24,218 nt of DNA from Flavobacteriales bacterium UBA7443. Lineage in GTDB: Bacteria > Bacteroidota > Bacteroidia > Flavobacteriales_D > Sanyastnellaceae. Each line of letters begins with the position of its first letter. Within the stretch, counting starts at the first letter, position 1. Shown here piece after piece: positions 8,227 through 15,532 of this stretch. The notes under the pieces were generated by a model. It saw only the letters and a list, made by a program, of their open reading frames with translations, made no database searches and was not told the DNA's origin. The stretch is taken from the NCBI GenBank assembly GCA_002477505.1, contig DLQB01000091.1, forward strand, positions 1 to 24,218, written 5' to 3'. The position numbers were made by a program, and so were the translations under genes.

Positions 8227-9432
8227 ATGTACGGATCTATCAAACAGCACCTTCGCGACGAATTGTCGCAAATTGAAGCGGCCGGTTTATTCAAGAAAGA
8301 GCGGGTCATTGCCGGAGCGCAAGACGTGGAAATCACCCTGGAGGACGGTTCCAAGGTTCTGAATTTCTGTGCGAACAATTACCTGGGCTTGAGCAACCAC
8401 CCACAGGTGAATGAAGCAGCGAAAAGAGCGATTGATAGCCATGGTTTTGGGATGTCAAGCGTTCGATTCATTTGCGGGACACAGGACATTCATAAGCAGC
8501 TGGAACAGCGCATTGCTGCATTTCACGAGACTGAAGACACCATCCTTTATGCGGCCGCATTTGACGCCAACGGGGGTGTCTTTGAGCCGCTGTTGGGCCC
8601 GGAAGATGCGATCATTTCCGACGCATTGAATCATGCTTCCATCATCGATGGAGTGCGCCTGTGCAAAGCAGCGCGTTATCGGTATGCCAACAATAATATG
8701 GAAGATTTGGAGGCGCAATTGAAGAAGGCTGCTGAGGCCAATCACCGCTTCAAAATCATTGTGACAGATGGGGTCTTTTCGATGGATGGCTATGTAGCTC
8801 AGATTGGTAAAATCTGCGATCTCGCTGAGCGCTATGATGCCTTGGTGATGGTGGATGAATGCCACGCCACAGGATTCATTGGAAAGACAGGAAGAGGGAG
8901 TGTCGAATTAGGGAATGCGCTGGGCCGAGTGGACATCATCACCGGTACACTGGGCAAGGCCATGGGTGGAGCGATGGGCGGTTTCACAACGGGTCGGAAG
9001 GAAATCATTGAAATGCTGCGCCAAAAGTCCCGCCCTTACCTCTTTAGCAACAGCCTAGCACCGAGCATCGTCGGTGCTTCTTTGGAGGTCTTCAATATGC
9101 TCAGTGAATCCACTGAATTGCGGGACCGCTTGGAAGAAAACACCCGCTATTTCAAAGCGGGCATGCGCCGCGTTGGTTTGCCGATCAAGGACGGGGAATC
9201 GGCCATTGTTCCTGTGATGTTGGGCGATGCGAAGCTCTCGCAAGAAATGGCGAATCGTCTTTTGGAGGAAGGGATTTATGTCATCGGTTTTTTCTACCCC
9301 GTTGTGCCAAAGGAGCAAGCCCGTATTCGCGTTCAATTATCTGCAGCGCACACCCGAGATCAATTGGATCACGCCATTGCTTCGTTTGAGAAAGTGGGCC
9401 GCGACTTAGGTGTTCTCGAGGCGGCGGTTTGA
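8227..9432 (+). CDS. kbl: Glycine C-acetyltransferase (2-amino-3-ketobutyrate CoA ligase)
   Basis: This PLP enzyme of the alpha-oxoamine synthase family splits 2-amino-3-ketobutyrate with CoA into glycine and acetyl-CoA, the second step of threonine breakdown, in the cytoplasm. The 401 residues match the family length. The PLP lysine is Lys244 in TGTLGKAMGG, the same residue number as in E. coli Kbl. FCANNYLGLSNHP, FDANGGVFEPL and VDECHATGFIG are family signatures. The frame is open further upstream to 8095, inside the previous gene, but ATG 8227 (MYGSIKQHLRDEL) is the natural N-terminus. No threonine dehydrogenase gene lies beside it. The stop TGA shares one base with the ATG of the following FAD oxidoreductase, so the two are probably translated together. 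Serine palmitoyltransferase or 7-keto-8-aminopelargonate synthase are less likely given the full-length match to Kbl. Confidence 0.93.
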   Translation: MYGSIKQHLRDELSQIEAAGLFKKERVIAGAQDVEITLEDGSKVLNFCANNYLGLSNHPQVNEAAKRAIDSHGFGMSSVRFICGTQDIHKQLEQRIAAFHETEDTILYAAAFDANGGVFEPLLGPEDAIISDALNHASIIDGVRLCKAARYRYANNNMEDLEAQLKKAAEANHRFKIIVTDGVFSMDGYVAQIGKICDLAERYDALVMVDECHATGFIGKTGRGSVELGNALGRVDIITGTLGKAMGGAMGGFTTGRKEIIEMLRQKSRPYLFSNSLAPSIVGASLEVFNMLSESTELRDRLEENTRYFKAGMRRVGLPIKDGESAIVPVMLGDAKLSQEMANRLLEEGIYVIGFFYPVVPKEQARIRVQLSAAHTRDQLDHAIASFEKVGRDLGVLEAAV

Positions 9433-10493
9433 TGGCGCAGCGTTCTCCTAACAAAGTCCTGATTGTTGGTGACGGTTTGGCCGGCACCCTGATGGCTTGG
9501 GAGTGCGTGAAAAGAGGGCTGATTTTTGAGCAATGGTCCAATGGTTCACCAGCGGCTTCGGACGTTGCGGCCGGGATGTTCAACCCCGTTTCTTTTCGAA
9601 GGATTTTACCGCAGTGGGATCCTGCCAATCATATGGCGCGTGCGAGAATTGCTTTCCAAGGCATTGAAAAGTCGCTGGGAATCACGTTGTGGCATGAGGT
9701 GCCAATTATTCGGGTTTTCCCGGATGCCAAATATGCGGATCTCTGGGAAGAAAGAGCATCGGGTACCCACGAAGTGTCACCGTATATTGAAACGCTAAGT
9801 GCGGGTGACTTGCACCCCTCCATCCATGCGCCGCATGGGGCTGGTTTGGTCCGAGAATCGGGCTGGGTGGATGTGCAATTGTTGACCGAAAAAAGTCGGG
9901 AACATTGGCAGCAAAAAGGACAATGGAAAACACAAGCGTGGTGCATGGAGGACGGGTGTCCATCCGAATTTGATGCTGTGATGGATTGTCGGGGCGTCGG
10001 TGCCGTGGATGATTTGGCCCAATTCGGTCTGGAATTGCGGCCGAACCACGGAGAGGTGATCACGGTTCAAACTGAGTTGGAATGGGGGCAACAAACAGTG
10101 AACAATGTGACTTGGGCTTTGCCGCTCGGTTCGGGGGCTTACCGCATCGGTTCAACGTACCGATGGGACATGGACGAGCCCGCTGTCCTGGCTGCATCGT
10201 TGGACCACCTGATTGATCAAGCGAATTTGGTGCGAACGGGTCCTGCTTTGGTGGCGACTGAAACCACAAGCCATCGCGCGGGCCTGCGGCCATCATGTTT
10301 TGATCGTCGCCCCATTTTGGGTCAAGTCTCCGCCCGATCGCCGTGGTATTTCGCGTGCACAGGATGGGGCACCCGCGGAGTCTCCATTGGCCCTACCATG
10401 GTGGATTGGACATTGGACGCTGCGCTCGGCTTGATCACCGACGTGCCGGATGAGGTTCATCCCAAAAGATTTAGTACTTTCACAAAAAATTGA
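9432..10493 (+). CDS. FAD-dependent oxidoreductase (DAO family, MnmC C-domain-like)
   Basis: A 353-residue protein of the D-amino-acid-oxidase fold. The N-terminus has the dinucleotide-binding loop GDGLAG at residues 13-18, after a short beta strand (KVLIV). A conserved stretch FDRRPILGQV lies late, followed by FACTGWGTRGVSIGP and HPKRF at the C-terminus. That ending recalls the FAD domain of MnmC (GLGSRG...P.RF pattern), and glycine oxidases share this fold, so the substrate may be a secondary amine or N-substituted glycine. No methyltransferase domain is attached and no signal peptide is seen, so it is cytoplasmic. The ATG overlaps the kbl stop by one base (TGATG), suggesting coupled translation and a link to glycine or amino-acid metabolism. 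That link is inference; the reaction is not identified. Confidence 0.8.
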   Translation: MAQRSPNKVLIVGDGLAGTLMAWECVKRGLIFEQWSNGSPAASDVAAGMFNPVSFRRILPQWDPANHMARARIAFQGIEKSLGITLWHEVPIIRVFPDAKYADLWEERASGTHEVSPYIETLSAGDLHPSIHAPHGAGLVRESGWVDVQLLTEKSREHWQQKGQWKTQAWCMEDGCPSEFDAVMDCRGVGAVDDLAQFGLELRPNHGEVITVQTELEWGQQTVNNVTWALPLGSGAYRIGSTYRWDMDEPAVLAASLDHLIDQANLVRTGPALVATETTSHRAGLRPSCFDRRPILGQVSARSPWYFACTGWGTRGVSIGPTMVDWTLDAALGLITDVPDEVHPKRFSTFTKN

Positions 10494-10508
10494 AAGTTAA
10501 TTTCACTC

Positions 10509-11030
10509 GTGTTTTCCCAAGAGGTAACCATCGCTGAGCAATCCTTCGTGGAACATTGGCAAGAAATCGGCAAGCATTGGGGCGTTCCCAAGGCCATGTT
10601 GGCCGTGCATGCTTGGTTGATTTTAAAGTCTCAGCCGCAGTCCACGGACGATGTGATGCACCACCTGAACATGAGCCGAGGGAATGCACATAACATGTTG
10701 CTGGAGCTTGTGGAATGGGAGCTGGTTCATCCCCTCAAAACGCTTGGAAAACGTCAAGTGCTTTTCGTTGCTGAGAAAGAAGATTGGGCCATGATGACCG
10801 CGATACTTCGGATAAAAAAGAGACGTGAATTGGATCCTTTTTTGACGCTGGACGATTGGCGGGAGGTCCATTCGGAAGAACTGTCGTCTGGAGCAAATGA
10901 CGGGTTGGATGCAAGGCTGAAGAGTTGGATGGTAACGGCTCAGAAGCTGGATCGATTGACTCATTTGGCGTCTCGGGAGGACGAATCGTGGTGGCGGAGG
11001 TGGATCTTTTCGGCACTGCGAACAAAATGA
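10509..11030 (+). CDS. GbsR/MarR-type transcriptional regulator
   Basis: A 173-residue DNA-binding protein. Residues ~8-95 form a winged helix: FVEHWQEIGKHWGVPKAMLAVHAWLI, the helix-turn-helix part DDVMHHLNMSRGNAHNML, and the wing around HPLKTLGKRQVLF. The block MSRGNAHNMLLELVEWELV is characteristic of GbsR-like regulators. The remainder is charged and probably helical, fitting a dimerisation region. The start is a GTG at 10509: the family N-terminus begins only a few residues later and there is no in-frame ATG before residue 30. It starts 15 bases after the FAD oxidoreductase stop and 19 bases before the YfiR-like gene. Its targets are unknown; neighbouring genes, including the signalling unit downstream, are the first candidates. 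Confidence 0.85.
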   Translation: MFSQEVTIAEQSFVEHWQEIGKHWGVPKAMLAVHAWLILKSQPQSTDDVMHHLNMSRGNAHNMLLELVEWELVHPLKTLGKRQVLFVAEKEDWAMMTAILRIKKRRELDPFLTLDDWREVHSEELSSGANDGLDARLKSWMVTAQKLDRLTHLASREDESWWRRWIFSALRTK

Positions 11031-11049
11031 AAATCCATGGGAAGGCCGA

Positions 11050-11763
11050 ATGAATCGCTTAACTTCGAAACAAATTCAATCCATGCACGCTGCGTCCGAT
11101 GAGCTTTCTGCCCGCCAAGCATCCCCGTCTTTTTGGACGAGGGAGCGCACGGTTTTGGTGCGTAGGAAGGAACATTGCGGCCAAGCGACTTGGAAGTCGA
11201 GCGGCTTGGCTCGGTGTTTCATCGCCGCATTGATTTGCTGCATGTACGGAATTGACTTACCCTCCCTTCAAGCGCAAAGTCAGTTGACGCACACAAACAC
11301 CCTCGATGAGTCGGACACTCGTTCCATCACCAAGGCCAATTTTCTCTTTCATTTTGCCGCATCCAATGAGTGGCCTGCGCAATGCATGGAAGGGCCTTTT
11401 CGGTTGGCAATCATTGGAAACCCTTCGCTGCACGCCATCCTTTCAGACAAGTACGCGATGAAATCCATCGGCCTCCAGTCGTTGGAAGTATTGGGCTTTG
11501 AAGATGTGGCATCTTTGGAATCAGCTCCTTTCGTGCATGTTATCTATTGCGAAGAATCGGGAGCCAAATTGCAGCAAGTTGCCGATGCCATTGCGAATGC
11601 CCCGGTGCTCTTGATTTCAGATGCGTCGGACGGATTGCAAAATGGCGCACTCATCAATTTTGTTTCGGTCAACAATCGCATACGGTTTGAAATCAATTCT
11701 GAGGAAGCCGCCAAACGCGACCTTCTCATTGGAAATCGAATTTTGTCTTGGGCTGTAAAATGA
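11050..11763 (+). CDS. YfiR-like (DUF4154) secreted protein
   Basis: Residues ~92-237 match the YfiR/DUF4154 pattern: KANFLFHFAASNEWP at the start, FRLAIIGNP, then PVLLISDASDG, INFVSVNNRIRFEIN and the closing LLIGNRILSWAVK. In Pseudomonas, periplasmic YfiR holds the HAMP-containing diguanylate cyclase YfiN inactive. A hydrophobic stretch (CFIAALICCMYGIDL, residues 56-70) followed by LQAQSQ looks like the core of a signal peptide, but the ATG at 11050 puts about 50 residues in front of it. A GTG at 11158 (residue 37) would give a more normal signal peptide, so the start is uncertain. Its stop overlaps the start of the TPR gene (ATGA, 11760-11763). The partner here is probably the HAMP-SpoIIE protein two genes downstream (inference). 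Confidence 0.85.
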   Translation: MNRLTSKQIQSMHAASDELSARQASPSFWTRERTVLVRRKEHCGQATWKSSGLARCFIAALICCMYGIDLPSLQAQSQLTHTNTLDESDTRSITKANFLFHFAASNEWPAQCMEGPFRLAIIGNPSLHAILSDKYAMKSIGLQSLEVLGFEDVASLESAPFVHVIYCEESGAKLQQVADAIANAPVLLISDASDGLQNGALINFVSVNNRIRFEINSEEAAKRDLLIGNRILSWAVK

Positions 11764-12686
11764 GCGCTATGAAAATCGACATACGATCCTTTTTGTTGGC
11801 CTGCGTAGTCGTCAGTGCTTCATTTTGCTCTTCGGTATGGGCACAGGGTGAAGTGGATCGGGCGACGGAACTCGGGCGATCGGGCAACTGGGCGGACGCC
11901 AAACAAGTGCTTCGGCCGGTCCTCAATACGCCTGCTTATCAAACGAATGGCCGCGCCTGGTTTGTGATGGGTTTCATCCACAAGGAATTGCACAAATCCA
12001 CAGGCGAATTTGGTTCCGATGCACCGGAACGATTGGAGGCAATAGCTTGTTTGCAAAGGGCGATGCAATTGGGGATGAACCCAACGGACCGAGCGGTCGC
12101 TATCGAAGCCATGGACTTTTTGTCTCGCAGTTATTTTCGGGAAGCGATTGGGATGGTGGAAGGGTTTACATGGGGTTCAACCGAGGAGATTAAGGCGCTA
12201 TATGGCCGATATGAAGCACTGGAAATGAGCCTGAATCCCACCAAGGATCTGGCACATCAACGGTCGGATCTAAGCCGATATTTGGGCCAGGCGCATGCGA
12301 TGCTTTTGGAATCAGAATCGCCGAGACCCTCGGCAGAATTGAAGGCCATCTTCGAGGCCGCCATCGGTCATTACGGCGATGCTTTGAAAGGCAATCCGAA
12401 TGATTATGCAGCACAGTACAACCTTGCCATTACCCTCTACAACGAAGGGGTGCGCAAATTGAAACGTATCGACCATGAAACGTCCATGTTTGAGCTGATG
12501 GAAATTCAGGACGGATGCATCGATTTGTTCGAGCGAGCGTTGAATCCCATGCAAGCCGCCCATGCGCAGCAGCCCAATCGATTGGAAACCCTGAAGGGTC
12601 TGATGACGTTGCATTATGCGCTGTCTCAAAAAGCGGAATCTGATGCGTACCGTGCTCAAATCGAGCAGATTTTAGGCAATCGCTGA
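11760..12686 (+). CDS. Periplasmic TPR-repeat protein
   Basis: A 308-residue protein with an N-terminal signal peptide (MSAMKIDIRSFLLACVVVSA, then a cut near VWA-QGE). The mature part is helical. TPR-like segments are visible near residues 30-60 (ATELGRSGNWADAKQVLRPV) and 195-225 (AIGHYGDALKGNPNDYAAQYNLA), and again around the C-terminus (MTLHYALSQKAESDAYRAQI). No catalytic motif is seen. It probably serves as a protein-binding scaffold in the periplasm. The start ATG at 11760 overlaps the stop of the YfiR-like gene by four bases (ATGA), so the two are likely made together; ATG 11769 is an alternative. The phosphatase gene follows after 53 bases. A role in the same signalling unit is inferred from position only. 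Confidence 0.85.
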   Translation: MSAMKIDIRSFLLACVVVSASFCSSVWAQGEVDRATELGRSGNWADAKQVLRPVLNTPAYQTNGRAWFVMGFIHKELHKSTGEFGSDAPERLEAIACLQRAMQLGMNPTDRAVAIEAMDFLSRSYFREAIGMVEGFTWGSTEEIKALYGRYEALEMSLNPTKDLAHQRSDLSRYLGQAHAMLLESESPRPSAELKAIFEAAIGHYGDALKGNPNDYAAQYNLAITLYNEGVRKLKRIDHETSMFELMEIQDGCIDLFERALNPMQAAHAQQPNRLETLKGLMTLHYALSQKAESDAYRAQIEQILGNR

Positions 12687-12739
12687 ATCAAACTCTGGCG
12701 CCGGAAGGGTTTGCAACGTTCTCGCGTTAACTTGGCCGC

Positions 12740-14560
12740 ATGATTCGCACACAGGGGCCAGGCCGAAAGGGCCAGCAAATTCCTGGGAAATTTCAATGGG
12801 GCATCGGATGGCGCATCTCGGTGGGTTTTGGAATTTTTGGGTTAGCCGTAGGTGCACTTTTCCTTCTTACGCGAAGCACACTGGAGGAAAGTCAAAAACT
12901 CAGTCAATACATTGACGGCGTCCTGACTCCGAGCATTCAATCCCTGGAAGAACTCGACCGATCCGTTGGCGAAACCCGCATCTTGATTCGCCATTGGTTG
13001 TCGGTTCAATCGGGTCCTCGTGACCCCGAAAAACGGGACTTGCTTCAGCTCATGGACTCAGATGTTCCCGAGCAAGTGGCCGCGATGCAACCATTGGTTG
13101 AATCTTGGAACGCGCCAATGCAACTGCAGTTTGATTCCCTCCGCCGCGATGTAGAATACCTGTTTTTGGCTTATTCCGAAGTGATTCGTTTGTTGCCGGA
13201 CTTTCGCGCTTACGATGATCCATTGGCGATGATGGAAGCGGAATACTACGCCTTGGATGGTTCCAGTATTCCCCTTTATACCGCGAGCATCCGCAAGCGC
13301 ATGGACGCCATGTCGCTGGCCCAGACCGATGCACTTACCGCATCTACGGCGGAGATGGATTTGTTGAGCAATCGATTGAAGTTGTATGCGGGCAATGTTG
13401 CTTTGGGTATTTTGATTCTGGGATTTTTGATTGCCTGGGCGGTGACACGATCCATTGTTCGGCCCATTGGTGAATTGAAACGTGCCTTACTCTACCTCGG
13501 TCGCGGCGTCCCATTGGCCAAAGAAGTGGAACCCACGTCTGACGAAATTGGTGAAATGGCACATGCAGTGAACCGACTCGCAGACGGTTTGAATCGAACG
13601 CGAGCGTTTAGCATGCGGGTTGGACAAGGAGAATTTGATGCGGATTATGAGCCCTTGAGTGCGGATGACGCGCTGGGGCATGCCATCTTGAAAATGCGCG
13701 ACGACTTGGAGAGCAACGAACAGGAACTGGAAGGAAAAGTGCAAATGCGAACGGCGGAGGTCGAGCAGCAAAAGAAGCGGGTTGAATCGTTGTATGTGGA
13801 CCTGAAGGACAGCATCAATTATGCCGAGCGGATTCAAAAAGCCATTTTGCCTTCTGTCGAAGATCGAGCGAAGGTTTTTGAGGAGACGGCTGTTTTCTAC
13901 CGCCCTCGCGACGGCGTTTCAGGAGATTTTTATTGGTTCCATTCCGTGGGCCGCGTGCGCATGTTTTCGGCCATCGATTGCACGGGACATGGCGTGCCCG
14001 GCGCATTCATGAGCTTGATTGGGCACAACGCACTTGAGCGGGTTACCAAAGTGTACACCCAGCCAGATCGCGTCCTTGAGCAATTGAATCGAGCCGCATG
14101 TGAATTGCTCCGCCCACAGGGATTTGGAGAAGACGAAGGGATGGCAGCGGTTCAGGACGGGATGGATTTGGCCATGGCTACCGTGGACCTGGAGAAAATG
14201 GAACTGGAATACAGCGGTGCCAATTGTCCGCTTTACCTCGTGCGCAAGGGGATGCTTCAGGAATTGAAGCCAGACAAGATGGCCATCGCCTCGTTTGAAC
14301 CCGGCACCCGTAGCTTTGAGATGCAGACGGTTCCGTTGGTTTCTGGCGATGTAATTTTCGTTGCGACGGATGGGTTTCCAGATCAATTTGGAGGCCCCAA
14401 GGGCAAGAAGTTCATGCGCAAGCGCTTTCGGGAATTATTGGTCCGCGTGGCCCCCATGCAGCCCCTTGACATGGAGAATGCTTTGGCGGAAGCGTTTAAT
14501 GACTGGAAAGGTGACGAAGAACAAGTCGACGACGTGTTGGTTGTAGGGGTTCGGATTTAA
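12740..14560 (+). CDS. Membrane HAMP-SpoIIE (PP2C-type) serine phosphatase
   Basis: A 606-residue inner-membrane signalling protein. TM1 lies at ~25-44, a helical periplasmic sensor (four-helix-bundle MCP-like) at ~45-217, TM2 at ~218-237, and HAMP at ~238-290 (VTRSIVRPIGELKRAL, DEIGEMAHAVNRLADG). A coiled coil at ~323-365 leads to a SpoIIE/PP2C phosphatase at ~385-606. Metal-binding aspartates are conserved: Asp396 in GVSGDFYW, Asp413 in DCTGHGVPGAFMS, Asp544 in VATDGFPDQFGG, and Asp597/Asp598 near the end. It should dephosphorylate a Ser/Thr-phosphorylated partner, classically an anti-sigma-factor antagonist. No STAS or anti-sigma gene lies in the window. It is the last gene of the run, behind the YfiR-like and TPR genes, whose products share the compartment of its sensor. 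Confidence 0.93.
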   Translation: MIRTQGPGRKGQQIPGKFQWGIGWRISVGFGIFGLAVGALFLLTRSTLEESQKLSQYIDGVLTPSIQSLEELDRSVGETRILIRHWLSVQSGPRDPEKRDLLQLMDSDVPEQVAAMQPLVESWNAPMQLQFDSLRRDVEYLFLAYSEVIRLLPDFRAYDDPLAMMEAEYYALDGSSIPLYTASIRKRMDAMSLAQTDALTASTAEMDLLSNRLKLYAGNVALGILILGFLIAWAVTRSIVRPIGELKRALLYLGRGVPLAKEVEPTSDEIGEMAHAVNRLADGLNRTRAFSMRVGQGEFDADYEPLSADDALGHAILKMRDDLESNEQELEGKVQMRTAEVEQQKKRVESLYVDLKDSINYAERIQKAILPSVEDRAKVFEETAVFYRPRDGVSGDFYWFHSVGRVRMFSAIDCTGHGVPGAFMSLIGHNALERVTKVYTQPDRVLEQLNRAACELLRPQGFGEDEGMAAVQDGMDLAMATVDLEKMELEYSGANCPLYLVRKGMLQELKPDKMAIASFEPGTRSFEMQTVPLVSGDVIFVATDGFPDQFGGPKGKKFMRKRFRELLVRVAPMQPLDMENALAEAFNDWKGDEEQVDDVLVVGVRI

Positions 14561-14603
14561 CCGCACTTCACTTCATCGGATTGACAATGCCCCAACAAGC
14601 GGA

Positions 14604-14628
14604 GCGCTCAGTGATAAGCCCGGAGCGC
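14604..14628. terminator. Weak hairpin between convergent genes
   Basis: GCGCTC at 14604-14609 pairs with GAGCGC at 14623-14628 across a 13-base loop. The 8-mer CGGAGCGC also occurs twice in direct orientation (14600-14607 and 14621-14628). It lies in the 72-base gap between the phosphatase and universal stress protein genes, which converge. The place suits a bidirectional terminator, but no T-run follows on either strand, so support is weak. Confidence 0.22.
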
Positions 14629-14632
14629 AACC

Positions 14633-15466
14633 TTACTGCGCAAAGACGGATCCTCGAACGACGCGCGTCTCAATGGGGTTAATGATCAAAACAGGAATCT
14701 GGGCCTCATTCGTAATGATTTGCTGCTCATAGGTTTGACCCAAAATGCCCATCAAGCTTTTCTCGTGCAAGTTCATAATGCTGATCAAGTCGGCTTCTAT
14801 GGCCGCCGCATGCCGAACGACATCTTTGACGAAAGCGCCAGAACTGTGCTCGGAGATTTTGACGGTGTATTCAATGTTGCGTTCGCCGAAGTATTCTTTG
14901 GCGTAGTCAATGTTGCGGTTCAATTGATTCTTCAAGAATTCATCCGTCTCTGCAGGACTGATGATGTGCACGCGTCCGCTGAAATACGTGGCCATTTCAG
15001 CAACCGTTGACAGCTTTTGTTTGGTGTCTTGGTGCAAGTCGAGGGGAACTACAATATCATCGTACCCGGTTTCTTTGATTCCTTTTTCCTGGGTAATGAT
15101 AAAAGGGGTCGAACAATTGGTGACAATTCTCAAGGCGCGCCCTCCGGTGAGGAACTGCATGCCTTTCAAGCCGTGGGTCCCCATGATGACCAAATTGGCA
15201 TCTTGTTCAACGGCAACATCGTCGATGTCTTCAAAAATGGACCCGATGCGGATGGCGGTCTTGATCGTGTGGGGGTAATTCCCATCGAACCGCTCCATCA
15301 GGACTTTTACGCGAAGCCGAGCATCCGTCATCTCCTTTTTAGAGGAGATGATGTGAAGCAAGAGGATTTCACTCTTGAATGCTTTTCCGACGACAAAAGC
15401 GTGTTCCAAAGAGATCTCACTCACAGGAGTGAAGTCCATGGGGACGAGGATGCGATGTTGAGGCAT
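14633..15466 (-). CDS. Universal stress protein, two tandem UspA domains
   Basis: A 277-residue cytoplasmic protein with two UspA-type domains. Domain 1 (~1-126) starts HRILVPMDFTPVSE and contains the nucleotide-loop pattern GTHG (96-99) followed nine residues later by Gly109. The next residue is Arg110, where ATP-binding members have Ser or Thr. Domain 2 (~135-266) starts YDDIVVPLDLH, and its counterpart region (SIMNLHEKSLMGILGQTYEQQI) lacks the G-x-x-G motif, so it probably does not bind ATP in the usual way. Such tandem proteins are common in Bacteroidota and are tied to stress or growth arrest in general terms; the specific trigger is not evident. ATG 15466 follows an AT-rich leader and a good -7 box. 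It is divergent from the ClC gene (66 bases) and converges on the phosphatase gene. Confidence 0.92.
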   Translation of the reverse strand: MPQHRILVPMDFTPVSEISLEHAFVVGKAFKSEILLLHIISSKKEMTDARLRVKVLMERFDGNYPHTIKTAIRIGSIFEDIDDVAVEQDANLVIMGTHGLKGMQFLTGGRALRIVTNCSTPFIITQEKGIKETGYDDIVVPLDLHQDTKQKLSTVAEMATYFSGRVHIISPAETDEFLKNQLNRNIDYAKEYFGERNIEYTVKISEHSSGAFVKDVVRHAAAIEADLISIMNLHEKSLMGILGQTYEQQIITNEAQIPVLIINPIETRVVRGSVFAQ

Positions 15467-15490
15467 GGTAATTGTTAATCAATTTCCCGG

Positions 15491-15523
15491 CAAAGTTACG
15501 AGCAAAGGGATGATTCCGACGAA
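15491..15523 (-). promoter_or_regulatory. Promoter of the universal stress protein gene
   Basis: Read on the minus strand, TAACTTTG (15498-15491) is a perfect match to the Bacteroidota -7 box TAnnTTTG. A weak -33 element (TTCG, 15523-15520) lies 21 bases upstream. Transcription would start near 15484, about 18 bases before the ATG at 15466. This is the best promoter match I found in the window. Confidence 0.5.
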
Positions 15524-15532
15524 ATTTGTCGC

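Noticed and set aside
12710..12735. Possible promoter before the HAMP-SpoIIE gene (TTTG and TAACTTGG)
   Set aside because: The boxes are only 14 bases apart and transcription would start at about the ATG, so the fit is poor.
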